From assembly GCA_933228895.1 (NCBI GenBank), contig OW121850.1:25925773-25989772 (forward strand): a stretch of DNA of 64,000 nucleotides, given 5' to 3'. Positions 11,966 through 23,270 of the stretch are shown here, piece by piece. This stretch comes from Platycnemis pennipes (Eukaryota > Arthropoda > Insecta > Odonata > Platycnemididae). Both the position numbers and the translations under genes were made by a program. The notes below the pieces were generated by a model. The model had not been told where the DNA came from. It ran no database searches and saw only the letters and a program-made list of their open reading frames with translations. The stretch's first letter is position 1; every line of letters begins with the position of its first letter.

Positions 11966-13563
11966 GCGAATGCTAGACTTGGCTCATACACGAGTTGGAT
12001 TGTGGAATTCATGCATCGCAATTAGTTCGCATAGAACGTGCATATCATGTTATGCATCACTGAGACCGCAGTCATTGTATTCATTAATATAATTTTGTTT
12101 AGTCTGAGGTGCTGTTTTTTTGTCATGTTTCAAGAATTTTTTCGTAACGCTATAATTTTCTCTCATAAATTCACCCAATTTTTGACCGTTTGACGTTTAC
12201 TTATTTACAACTGTTTGTTTTGGTGTTTGACTAATCGTGCATTTTAAATTATGTAAGGTGGTTATAGTATTGCCAGGGGTCACCATATCTACAAACAACG
12301 CCATACAACATCATTACTGCCTGAGCCAGAACTTTTTCCGTGCATGTTCTTTGGTGGTGGTGTGGAAGAAGCATAGCAGATGTGAAGTCTTCATTTAGTT
12401 TTCTTAAAAATGTAAATCCGTGGTTAACTCTCATATTACGCGTCCCTTTCATCGGCCTAGGAACTGCATTAACTGAGATTGTATTGTGAATTTGATCATT
12501 TACAATATTCATTGATAAGTTTCTCTTTAATCCTATCCTTAAGACTCTCCGTTTTAAACAGAGATTACTATATTAAGTATTTAAAGGCATAATTTTCGTA
12601 CTCATAAAATCATAAACACTCTTATTTAGAATATTTCAACCACAATTTAGAGTTTTTAGAAGTTCGTAAGAAGAGCTGATTTGAAATACTGAGGGTAAGA
12701 TGCTTGGGGCTGGTCCTGGAAATTGTTAAATAGACGTATTTTGTCATAAGAAAGAGTTTAGACGGTACAGAACTAAGTGTTTGTTGCCTCTCACGAATCT
12801 AAGAATCGATGTCAACTGATGATGTGATGCTTTGGGTGGCGATCGTAGTAAGCATATTTATATATCTGATGAAATATTAATTTGATTATAGCAAATCTTT
12901 TCTCAAAGAACGTTTGATAAATGATGAAAAACAGTGAACGTATTCCAGTTCAATTACATTTGCAGAGCAGGGAAGTACAAAGACAAAGGTTCTGAATTGC
13001 ATCGAATAGCAAACGAGATGCTAACTGTTCACATTTTCCCCTTCTGATGGCACCAGCCGTCGACGCCTTCGTTCTATATTTAACCCCTCGAGGAAGTCTC
13101 TGCGAGTGAGCGAAGTCCGAATTTTCCTGGTCACTTGACTGTTTACTACCGAAGCAGCTACTGCTGCTAAGGCGCTATTCTTCGCATGCGCACTCCCGTT
13201 TGGCCCGGAAGTCGTTAAAAGCATCGGCCTGCGACATCTCAACAGGCCCAAGTGGGAGATTTTAAAAGACACGTGACCGGATGTGACCCTTCTTGCCCTC
13301 TCGCCTTGCATCACCACGCCCCCTGCCCCTCCAGTCCACCATTTTCTGCGCGCCCTCTCCTATCCCCGCCCCCCAGCCACCCCCCTCACGTTTTCCTTTG
13401 CGACTAGAGAGGCAATCAGCCCTTAAGGCAACACTCACCGGTACTACTAATGCCGCTCTCCCCGCTCCCACTGTGCGCAAGATATGACTAAACGCGTAGA
13501 GTCAACTCGGGAACACCTTTTGTGGGTACACTTCTCATAATTTCTTCTCTTATTCCACATCCT
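11966..13563. other. No gene seen
   Basis: AT-rich to 13020. Then GC-richer sequence with a pyrimidine island at 13290-13410 and overlapping frames on both strands, which is compositional. Confidence 0.55.
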
Positions 13564-14200
13564 CATCTACATCTACATAATACCCTGCAAGCCACCTTTT
13601 TTTTGCATGCATGAGTATCTTTGAAATTGGTGTCGGGTTTCAAGTCATGCAAGGTATTCGTGGGTGTGTCCTGCATGATTGGGATTTGGTAGTTTTTTCT
13701 TTTTTCCCCCTAATTACTTTTAAAGGTGTGATGTTTGTTTTGTGTTGTTCATTTTTGTTTGTTATGTCATTGTTCCTGGTGTGGATGCACCCCCTGCCAC
13801 ACACCCTCGAGGTGGCTTGCAGGGTATGTGATAGATATGGATATAAAGGTGTGTGGCAGGGGGTGAATTCTCACCAAACATGCACTACATATCATGCATA
13901 AAATAGGGTTAATATTAATATATTAGTCTAAACTTCACTATTTAAAAATATAAAAATAGCAAAGTAAGCATTCAAAAAGATGCTGTTAGTTGGGTTAGCT
14001 TCAATTCCTTATACCAACATTCAGCTATCAATGTTATCCATTACTACACTCCTATTGGATATATTTACTGTTATTTCCCTAATTGTACGAGGAAAAAAGG
14101 ACATTTTCAATCTGTCAGTTCGGCAATCAATTTCTCTAATTTTGTAATCATGGTCCAGTCTACCATAGTAAGTTGGGGTTCGCAAAATATTTTTGACCGA
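13564..14200 (-). mobile_element. Family A non-LTR retrotransposon, 3' end, copy 3, split by an insertion
   Basis: The tail and left half of the 3' hairpin lie at 13564-13597. The element resumes at about 13843 with ATAAAGGTGTGTGGCAGG and continues through the UTR into the same C-terminal coding tail as copy 2, up to about 14197. Copies 1 and 2 have no sequence between GCCACC and ATAAAGG, so the 245-bp interruption is a later insertion. The coding part matches copy 2 closely but with substitutions. It is a non-functional fragment. Confidence 0.82.
13598..13842 (+). mobile_element. Insertion in copy 3: opposite-orientation retrotransposon 3' end
   Basis: This 245-bp insert begins with T8 and ends, at 13788-13840, with CACCCCCTGCCACACACC, TCGAGGTGGCTTGCAGGG and a degenerate TGATAGATATGGAT tail. 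That is the family A 3' hairpin and tail on the plus strand, in a CTCGAG variant unlike its host. The body upstream does not match the UTR of copies 1-3, so it comes from a different subfamily or related element. It lies exactly in the hairpin loop of the host element. Confidence 0.65.
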
Positions 14201-17200
14201 AGACCCACCAACTTTGGTAGTGCTCCTTAGTGCAGACGTATAAGCATTAATTAGCCCTTCTCCATTCGGCTTTTCCTACCTTTGCGAAGACTAGCATTGA
14301 ACGTAGGAAGCTGTTGCTCACGCATCTACTCCCTCAGAATTTTTCCTCCCTCAAAGTCATTTTAGCTCCTGTTTTTGCCCTCAAAAACGTCCCCGATGGG
14401 TTCACATCCCGTCTCACCCCTCATATATTCTCCCTAAAACCTTTCCCACCAATCAAGTCAAGCTGCTGAAAGTGGGAAGGGTGGGTGGGATGCAGTGCTC
14501 CGAGGAAACGAACGAGTGAAGATGTGCTGTTGCGTGCAAGTCCTTTGAGAGGTTCAGCGGACGGACGAGAGGATGAGAGGAGGAGGCTGGTTCGCCGTGG
14601 TTCCTTCGTCATCGCTCCATATCGAGGGCAACATCTGCTCCTCTTTCCCGAACTCGTGTGCCTCTCATCTGCCTTCCCTCTCCTTTGATTCCTGGTATTT
14701 TTTCATCTGCTACACTTCTCTTTACTGGGGTGCACACCTTAAAAGAAGATGCGGGTCAACTGACGGGGAAAAAAACTTCGTTGCGTTAGACTTACGGTTG
14801 GAATATGCAGTGAGTCCGTGTAACGATTTTGATCCTTTGCAGGACTCAGCTTTTGGCGAGGTAATGTCAGAGGTGGTTTAATTGACCGCTTGAATAGGTA
14901 GAAGAATATATTTCCATTCAGTAGGTTATAAAGAAAGGAGGAGGCATGATACCATCGTTTATCTCTATTCAACTTTAATTACTCCGGAGTAATTCCACAT
15001 ATTGTTTGCGTTATACACACACTATTTACTAATAAAAGCAAAATACTTGTAAATTTTTAACTTGCTACTAATAGAGGACACAAGAGTTGATGCTTGGTGT
15101 TGAAAATAACTCCTAAAATGTCATCCTATGATCATTGGTGACTGTTATACTATTGTGGGTTACATATTTATACATAGCATTAATATTCATTAACTTTCCC
15201 GCTCTGGATAAAACTGAAATATGCGGTTGTATTCGGTAGTAACTGACTTGACCATGATGGGATATAGTGTTTTGGACTGTAAGGACTCTCCACTTTTCAT
15301 TCTCTTCCTCCGTTCTGACTTCCTTTTAAGCAGATGGAGCGGGTTCTGTCACTCACTTGTTTAGAATATTCCTCAACTCCAATCCCTTGTCCTTTAGATC
15401 TCACTGACCCCAAATTAGGCATGGGGTACTTTTTTCGATTGGCTTAAACCCCTTCCCTACCTTAAAACTTTAATATAACTTATTCATTGAGGCTCAATAC
15501 CGTTTTATTCTTGGGATTATGTCTCCTTGAAATAATTCCTGTATCAGTGCGATCAAAGAGGTCAAAGTTAATGAAAAAAATGGTTGCACCGAATGGTAAA
15601 ATCCGCATTGCACTCTGAAAAAGCCTGAGCTGAGATTATCTTTTTCATTTTGAGTGAGAGTTAATAAAATCCCTTAGTTGGCCTTAATTTTCTAGTCCAA
15701 TGCAAATATTTAATTTTAGCAATGCGAAGGTAGTGAATGAATATATATTAATTTTATTAACTGTATTCGTGACATCATTTCTTTGAGCAGCAGTCTTTGT
15801 AACTGCTGTATTAACTGATACATCCTCATCTTCTGAACAGTGTGAATAACGTTAAACAGATATTTGAAAAGCGAAATTTAAAAGTTCTTTACCAGCGTAG
15901 AGACTAAATATTGTCCAATAAATAAGTTTCCACGATACTTTATAGCTATTGCTCAAATTTTCAATAATTTAGGATTGCACATGCAGTATCAGTGGTTTAA
16001 TGTTCATGAATTCGACATATCATCACACTTATTTTTATGCTAATGGGTTAATGATAACGGTAAACAACATTTTACTGTTCAGTTTTCAGTAGAGCTTATA
16101 TATTTATTCGAGAAATAATATGAATCCTCACTCTATGAAAATAATGTTTTATGTACTTTGTGATTAAAATAACAACACAAAATTTAATTTTATCAGTAAG
16201 TAACAGATCACGGCCACAGCACTTCATCATTGAAACCATGTTTATTATTTATCAACGTAAGGCGTAAAAGAACACAATTATTTCTGTTCTCTTCATTGGT
16301 AACATATTTTTATTCTTCTTTGATTTTCTAACTCAATCCACGCCCTTGGACCCACGCCGCCTTCCTCACTTGGTGCACGTGGTATGTAGGGGGTGAGTTG
16401 GCAGAAAATCGCGGCAAAGGGTTGAGAAATCTGGCCCTAACCCTCCTGGCGTTCGTGGAGGATTTTCCGCCACTTCATCTCCATCATTCAACCCGCTGTA
16501 ACGCGGCACAGATGTTCCGAACTGACATAAATTCCTCATCCGATCAATCAATACATCCATATTTCTGTCTCCCATGTTCTTCTTGGGATCCGTATTCTCC
16601 ACGCCCTCGACGTCGCACCGCGGTTTGGACCCAATCAATCCTCTCCCACATTCCTTCGATTCCACTCTCTTTCATTCCTTCGCTTCCTTTGTTCTCCTTC
16701 TCTCCCTAATGGGTAGACGCATAACTATTTCCCCCTCGTCACGTCTTCTCTTTGCCCGCTCAGCGTTAGGTACCGGTGATGAATTATTCTGAATTATCGA
16801 TTACTGAATGATCCATTCTGTAACGTTTCAATTTCTTTCATCCTTACTGCTGCCTTCGTAAGGTGTGAGTACTCCTTTCCTGGGATATGATTTAGGGTTT
16901 CCATTTCTGTTATGTGAAACTATTGGCCCTGCACCAGTCTTGAAAGACTTTTATTATTTAATTACATTTTAGATAGGTATGATGCAGCTTCTCGCTTTCC
17001 ATCCTTTCCCACTTCCGGGTTTGGCTTCAGATTCCGAAAGCGGCAGAATTTTTACAGCGGTATACCGATCCTTACCTACGTATGAGGTCTTATCAGGAAT
17101 GATCCTTTCTGTATGCCAATTAGGAAACCTAAAGTAATATCAATATCATTTTGCGTGGTCTAGTTCACATATTACATTCGTTTGTGCTATTCATCTTATA

Positions 17201-17488
17201 TTTTAAACTCCATTCACATTCACGTGCAGATTCAGATAGTTTGTTACTTATGATGGTTGGTTCCTGGGTACACTTTTGGCGTTGGGAATATGGACTGGGT
17301 AGTTGGCTTATGCACACCATGTGTTCCATGAAGAATTTGTTCTCAAGTATGAAGTGCATACCCTTACCTCAGTACGCCGACCAAGTGAATTTCTGGCACC
17401 AAATGAGATGTCCACCCTCAACTAGTATGCCAACATTGTGGCGACACTATGTGTTTTAGCTTTATGTGCCTCTTACACCTACTGACTA
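14201..17488. other. No gene seen
   Basis: Mostly AT-rich. Slightly GC-richer patches at 14450-14700 and 16340-16700 carry short frames on both strands with no recognised motif. The second patch ends in a small pyrimidine island. Confidence 0.55.
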
Positions 17489-17563
17489 CACTGCAAGCCA
17501 CCTCGAGGGTGTGTGGCGGGGGATGAATTATCACCAAACTTGCACTATGTACATGCAATAAAG
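17489..17563 (-). mobile_element. Family A 3'-end scrap, CTCGAG variant
   Basis: Contains ACTGCAAGCCACC, TCGAGGGTGTGTGGCGGG and then a TGAATTATCACCAAACTTGC run that parallels the TGAACTCTCACCAAACATGC of the complete copies. About 75 bp are recognisable. The (CATCTA)n tail is lost. Confidence 0.65.
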
Positions 17564-18189
17564 TTTACGCATACTACGTACCTAACGAGAGATTTCTATG
17601 AATATCAAGCGAGACACACATTACCAGTTCTACATTTGATGCAACATGCAAAAAAATATTTAAGGTGCACTACAGGCTGGTGAATTTGAGCGTCACGTTC
17701 ATGTCCCTGGGAGATGAAAGTAATCCTTTGTCGTACTTAAGTCTCCATTCTCATTAATCTTCTCGTCACGTGTATAAGTTACCTTAAAGGTGTCGGGAAT
17801 TCTCTAGGAATGCTAATCAGTTATCATTCTGTCAATCGCAGGCACAACATATACACGCGAATCATTCTTGTTTCCTGTTGCCGGATGCTTCCTCAATATT
17901 AAAGCCTTCCTGTCGCATAATTCCTCCGACTCCACAGGCTTCAGTTGCTCATTTCCTATCCTGCTACTTCGTGATGAGTGTGATTGATACCTGAGGGATC
18001 CTTAACCTCATCTTGAAATTCTAGCATTTCCTCCCTCCCTTAGATTTCACTCTCGAATGTCGTTTCTTCTCTCTCCATCTTCATTGCATAGCACAGTCTC
18101 CACTTTTGATTAATTTCGCCCGTCCGTGAAATGAGAATAGTATTTATTCGGGTCTCGTTAGGAAGGAATGCATGCTCGGTAAATATCAA

Positions 18190-18230
18190 CACACCCTCGA
18201 GGCGGTTCGCAGGGTGTTCAGTAGATGTAG
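18190..18230 (+). mobile_element. Family A 3'-end scrap, plus strand
   Basis: CACACCCTCGAGGCGGTTCG followed by CAGGGTGTTCAGTAGATGTAG matches the 3' hairpin and the TAGATGTAG tail of family A (CTCGAG variant). Only about 40 bp remain. Confidence 0.55.
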
Positions 18231-18411
18231 GGGGGGATAAGATTTTGGATGGGGTGAAGGATGTTGGAATGTGTGAAGTTAAACATGAATGTCATATGGA
18301 ACATAGGTTCATCTGGAAGTATGGTAATATCTAAATGTGTTTGATGTCAATGAAAACCTCTGGTAGAGTACAGGCAATAATATTGAGGAGCAATTTGGAT
18401 ATACAGTAAAT

Positions 18412-18486
18412 CCGGTTACTGCAGTGGCAAGAGGGCTCCTTTTTCGAGTCCCAGGGTTAACATCCTGGAAGAGGCCGAGGTTTTTT
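18412..18486 (+). repeat. tRNA-derived SINE head (probable)
   Basis: CCGGTTACTGCAGTGGCAAG, then GAGGGCTCC, a B-box-like GGGTTAACATCCTGG at 18454 and a TTTTTT run at 18481-18486. Order and spacing resemble the tRNA-like 5' heads of arthropod SINEs (A box, then GGTTCGANTCC, then a GAGGCCGAGG link). The B box has two substitutions and the cloverleaf cannot be fully drawn, so this is a decayed copy at best. Confidence 0.4.
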
Positions 18487-20324
18487 AGTAGTATGATGGT
18501 TCCAACGAGAGAATTGTGCCAATGGCACTTCAGTATCCGTCCGATTGTGTCAATACGGGGACCCGTTTGGGCTTTTAGTGAAGGGTAGTCCAATATCTAC
18601 ATTTAGCTTTACCCCTCACGCTACCTTTCCAAAAATATTCCTACCCTATTACTCACCCGTCATAAATGAGACTCTGCCTCAGCTATCGGTCACCACCCGG
18701 GAATATGTACGACAGTTCTTAGCATTGCAAGCTTTTGGCACATATTTAGCCATTTAGTTACTTTCATCACATTTTATTATGTAGCTTTGTCCTTCAAATA
18801 AACCCTAGCTTCCTACTATTTTCTACTCTAATGCACCAGTATTTACACGGGTGATGATAGAGTGAGCATTTTGTATGAAGGTACCTTTTATGATTCGTTG
18901 CTAGATTCCACGAAGACTCGAGCAGACTCTGTTCCTGAGCAGTTTCTCTCCCCTGACAGCACCTCTTTCCTATACTCCGTACTCGATGCGATCATTACGA
19001 TGTCTCCCCGTTCTGACCCTGATCGATTGCCCTGTTCCACCTCGCAGACAGGGGGACCCCTTCACGGTGAAGGGAGGGACCTCGAACGACCCATCCTTCG
19101 TCCAGCGCCACCGCTACGGGTTCTCAACTCTCTCGCGTCCATTCTCCCGAGCGTCTCCGCCACAGGGAACAACAATGGCCAAGTTTGGGACGTAATGAAA
19201 TCCTCTCCCCATCCCTTGGATTCCTTTTAAAAACGGGGACTCTCACTGCGTGCGCTCCTCCCCCTATTTTGTTCCCTCCCCGGATGGACTATAGCGTACG
19301 CACCGGTCGCTGTTTACGTGAATGGTGGGCGAATAATGGGGCTGTCGGTAGGAAGACTAACTCCCGTTCGTTCGCTGAGAGTAAAACCTTCCAAGGGCCT
19401 CCTCGTAGGGTCCTGTCAAAGGTTTAGCGCTTGAAAGGTATCGAGCCGATTGGCCAATGTATGCTGCCGATCGATGGACTCGTTTTGTAGTGCACGTCCT
19501 TTCAAAAGAAAATAATTTTTTTGCCAGGTCGTGGAAATTGGGGGTATTGCCGGTGAAGTTTCCCGGGGAAATCTATTTGCTAGAGAAAATAGTTGCCCTT
19601 TATATTTATTGCCACACTCCTTTCCCTCATAATTTCCACGAATCTAATACACGTTAATCAGTCTTGGATTCTAATTTATGATGTATAATTATTTTGTACC
19701 GTGATAAATTTGAATGGAAAATATGTCGTCTGAATGATTCTATCGATATTACTAGGGCGATTCAGGAGTCAGAGTTGAAAAAGTTTTGGGAAGTTAATGA
19801 AACGATTTTGGAATTTTACGATCTCATTCAAGGCACTTCAACACAATAGGTTTATTGTATTATTCTAGCTATCTCCAGATAGTTGTCGACGCTTAATTAT
19901 TTCGTATATGATCCAAATCTAGGTGATATTCTTGTGAAGAATTGTTTTGTATTATTTATTCTTCATCGTGATGCTGTACAGCTCTCATTGCTAGGTTTTA
20001 CTCACTGGCAGATGTGTATGTGTGTGTGTGTGCATGTTTTTGGAGTAATTGAAATGGAGTGTCAAGCTAAACATTTACATGTCCGGTGAAGTCCGTCGTA
20101 GGCTACTGAGTATTCAGGTTCAAAGTCCCACACGAATGGACACATGTAGATACATTTCTGTCAATTTTATTCCGAGTTGGAAGACTTTCTCGCGTTTAAT
20201 ATTGCATGAAGATATCCTGTCACTTATATTCACATCGAGAACATAATCGTTGCCGAGTTACCAGCTGAAGCGCGTGAAAGGGGGTTATGACGAGGACTAC
20301 AATTAGAGTCCTCTCGAAATGGAG
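18487..20324. other. No gene seen
   Basis: 18950-19400 is GC-richer with overlapping frames but no motif. A (TG)n run occurs near 20020-20030. The rest is AT-rich. Confidence 0.55.
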
Positions 20325-20690
20325 AAAGCAGCCTCATGCCCACCCTTCTACCTCTCTCGGCGACATCTCCATCTGCTCCCGCCTTCTCGGGGGTGCCGCG
20401 TGTCGCACTTTCACGCCCTCACACCCCACCCTCACACTCCTCACCCTCACACTCCTCACCCTCGATCCCTCGCACCTCTCGTCCGTAATCTCCCTTTGCC
20501 CATCCGCAACACTCGGGTCTCCTCATCGTTTTGATTTTCCCCTTCGCTACACCTTAATCCTCCCGTACTCACTCCCGTTCTCACCCTTCCCTTCTCACTT
20601 CAACTCGTGGTGGGTGCCTCCCCAAACCCCCCTCTCACTCCCTCGCACGCGTAATCTACTCCGCTCCCTGCTGTCGCTTCCGCGTGGCGA
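20325..20690. repeat. Pyrimidine-rich island with 15-bp microsatellite
   Basis: Contains tandem CCTCACACTCCTCAC units around 20425-20465 within C/T-rich sequence. Confidence 0.75.
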
Positions 20691-21480
20691 CAGCAGAGGG
20701 AGAGTGGACGAGAGTGCGCCAAGGATGTAGACTGGGGCCCACTCAATGGTCGCATGATTGATGGAGACCGGGGCAAAGGGTTGGGCTCCCCTACCGCCGG
20801 CCGACACTTGTCAATCGAGAGGCGACGTTGACCGCTCCGCGCCGAGCCGTCTGCTCTCCTTTGCCGGACCCCACCCTGCCTATCGACAAGTCTTCATTCC
20901 ATCTCCTTCCCATGCTCCCTCCTGAGCAGACCTTATCGCTCACCTATCCGTCCCCTTCTGCACAGTCATGACTTTTATCATTCATCTTACTCTCCGTTTT
21001 TATCTCCTTCATTATCTCTTTTGCGGTCCAGTTGAGTAATTTGACGGAATGATTGGCAAAATAACCTTTTTATTCCACGGTGTATTCTCACAAATGTGGT
21101 AGATGTGATGTTTTTCGGGTCCTTTTAAGGCAACAGTACTTTCTCATCTGGCGCTCAGGTAGGAATGACTCCGTTATTTTAGGGAGAATTGACTTCAAAT
21201 TAATAGGATGCTCGAACGTATTATTAGTTTAAGATCCTCACCCTCAGCCTAATCTGGAACTCCAGACACCTATCACGTGCCTGGAGTTTTTGCTCTACTT
21301 CCTTATTCAATCTGTTATTTCAACCTGACGTAGTCCACAGCCAGGTTTCCTTCTTTGGGAGACATCTACCAGAAAAATTTGCTCAGGCCTTCTTAGTAGC
21401 CTGTGAATCACGAACCTGAAGGACATGAAAAAATAAGAAACATGGAAAAAATGGAACAAAAAATTTGGCATTGACCTTTA
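20691..21480. other. No gene seen; small hairpin
   Basis: GC-rich until 20950, then AT-rich. AACTCCAG ... CTGGAGTT near 21260-21286 forms a short hairpin. Nothing else stands out before the MITE. Confidence 0.55.
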
Positions 21481-21745
21481 ATTGAGGCGCTCGGGGCTAG
21501 ATAATGGTAAGCCACACGCTGAGTAATATTGAGATTTGTTCGCCTTTCTTACCTACTAGAGGATGGGAAGCCACTGACGGAGTATTATTTGAAGAAACCA
21601 AGAGAGCAAGGCAGCACACACCTTGTTGTTATGTATTGCACCAAGACACAACACCTGATGTATGGAATTTTTCGAACCTTCAGATGTCTCTCCTGTAAAA
21701 TTTCCTAAATGTGGCTTACCATTATCTAGCCCCGAGCACCTCAAT
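21481..21745. mobile_element. MITE-like element with 35-bp terminal inverted repeats
   Basis: The left end 21481-21515 (ATTGAGGCGCTCGGGGCTAG...) and right end 21711-21745 (...CTAGCCCCGAGCACCTCAAT) are reverse complements at 34 of 35 positions. Each end is flanked by TA (21479-21480 and 21746-21747), fitting the TA target-site duplication of Tc1/mariner-type transposons. The 195-bp interior has no credible transposase frame. This is the architecture of a miniature inverted-repeat transposable element moved by a transposase supplied elsewhere. I recognise no named family. Confidence 0.85.
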
Positions 21746-21833
21746 TATTACTGATGAGAAATGCTCTCACGTTGGGAAAATCTAAAAGTCTTGTCAACTG
21801 TTTCATACTGATAATTTTTAATCGCCCATATCA

Positions 21834-22060
21834 GACACAATGGCGTAGTGGTGAAAATCATGGAGATAAACGTTAATGGGAAGAATGGCAAAGGAAGGTC
21901 TCATATGAGATGTATGAAGCAAGAAGTAAAGGATGTGAAAGACGTGAAATACATATTGTTATTAGAAATATATAAGTATGAAGAGGTCAGGTGATAGGAT
22001 AATGGAGTGGAAAACTGCGTCAAACCATTCTCAGGATTGTTGACCGATGACGATGAATAA
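21834..22060 (+). mobile_element. Family B non-LTR retrotransposon, C-terminal tail, copy 1
   Basis: It aligns by eye with the 43467-43818 element: a GGGAAGAATGGMAAAGG block, ATGAGATGTATG, AAGGATGTGAAAGA, then GAGTGGAAAACTGCGTCAAA and a TGACGATGAATAA tail. It encodes a frameshifted version of the RT C-terminus ending in R-x-EW-x-A-A-SNxS. About 20 extra bases around 21955-21975 and several substitutions destroy the frame. Confidence 0.75.
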
Positions 22061-22817
22061 TTATGGGCGTAGAAAAAATTTTAGGCGAACAATTTCCCCC
22101 TTAGAACAATGTATGTACGTCGCATCGTATGACGTTTGGGAAGAAAGTTCCATGCAACACCCCGATCTGCCTCCAGTGTGGAGGTGGCAGATGTGCTACG
22201 TTGCCTCTTTCGCCCTCCCCGGGGGAATAAATTAAAGCGCGCGATGAAGGGTTCGTCCGCGGAGCAAATGACTGGTTCCTACTCTCCTCTCAGAGGGCGT
22301 GTCTCACCCCCTCTCTCGCGCAGATGCGGATAGGACGAGGCTTTCTCTCTCTGGGTGTCAGACTCACGCATTCCGCGATCACGATCTACGGTCGCTCACA
22401 TCCGCACGCGTGTTCGCCGGGGGTGGTTGAGGAAGGAGCGATTCAATGGCGGGAGTCAGGGTGAAGAGGGGGCAGCAGGGTCCAGCCGTACAGCACATGT
22501 CCCCCTCCGTTCCGGGGAACGTTGGAAACCGCCCACCCCCAACTTCCTTCCTTCTTCTCTTCCACTTTGGGCGACACAGAAGCCAGGCCGAGATCGGAAA
22601 TTCGGCACGAGCGCTCACAAAAGGCAGACCCGGAGGGCATTATAGCATGAGGATGGAATTTTCCCTTTCAGCGGTCATTGATGCTAACGGGCTCATATCC
22701 ACGGCTGCATCAACAGGATGCTCGGCAAGCCATCTCGAGGGTGTGTATAGCATGAATCACCGATCGTGCACAGGGTCCATGCGGCTTGAAAATGTGTCAC
22801 TAAAAATAAGGGAAGCT
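22061..22817. other. GC-richer stretch before the foldback
   Basis: 22130-22640 is CG-richer with several overlapping frames on both strands. GCAAGCCATCTCGAGGGTGTG near 22725 is a possible minimal scrap of the family A hairpin. No gene supported. Confidence 0.5.
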
Positions 22818-23002
22818 GGCTCTGCATTTCTCTCGGGCATGCTCCATGTATGTTGGCTTCACTTGACAACGGTTTCGCCGGCATTCGAGCTGGCGTCTTC
22901 AGGTCGACTGCGTCTAGCTGAAGACGCCAGCTGGAATGTCGGCGAAACCGTTGTCAAGTGAAGCCAACATACGCGGAGCAAACCCGAGAGAAATGCAGAG
23001 CC
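22818..23002. repeat. Foldback element with 85-nt arms
   Basis: Arms 22818-22902 and 22918-23002 are inverted copies, with a few mismatches, around a 15-nt loop. Outer ends read GGCTCTGCATTTCTCTCGGG and the complement CCCGAGAGAAATGCAGAGCC. Inner ends read GCGTCTTCAG and CTGAAGACGC. Read outward from the loop, each arm has the frame EDAS-x-N-x-GETVVK followed by a stop. Read outward from the loop, each arm also has CTGAAGA, a short stem, then GAAAC. The transcript would form a long hairpin. It may be a mobile foldback or two head-to-head retroelement fragments. Confidence 0.88.
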
Positions 23003-23198
23003 ATTCCATGCCACGCCGCGAAAACCTTCGAACAAACAAAGAAGGGAAGATGGTTGTAGCTAAGCATACACCAGGGACATGAAACGAAATGATTAGATCA
23101 TTTGCAACTTTTATTAATGTGATGAGCTTTTATATGAATTAATGACAATAACAGTGTTATTTATGCAATGCAGCGATGGCATAATGGGGTAGTAATTT

Positions 23199-23270
23199 CA
23201 GTAGTTGGATTTCCACAAGGAAAAAATCCACCTTGAACGAAATTTTTTACTTGCGGAAATCCAACTACTG
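23199..23270. repeat. Inverted repeat, 21-nt arms
   Basis: CAGTAGTTGGATTTCCACAAG (23199-23219) and CTTGCGGAAATCCAACTACTG (23250-23270) are reverse complements at 20 of 21 positions. The 30-nt spacer carries a weaker inner pairing of AAAAAATCC with an AT-rich run. It lies 200 bp past the large foldback and may be part of the same repeat cluster. Confidence 0.8.

Noticed and set aside
20090..20140. tRNA-like sequence with GGTTCAAAGTCCC
   Set aside because: The B box carries an extra base and the upstream arms do not pair.
22446..22961. 171-codon frame reading into the foldback
   Set aside because: It joins GC-rich sequence to one repeat arm. The C-terminal part (EDASWNVGETVVK) belongs to the repeat, so the whole frame is not a gene.
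22910..22965. Functional hammerhead ribozyme
   Set aside because: CTGAAGA and GAAAC are present around a stem, but the stem register leaves an extra base and no proper cleavage-site stem (UH with stems I and III) can be drawn.
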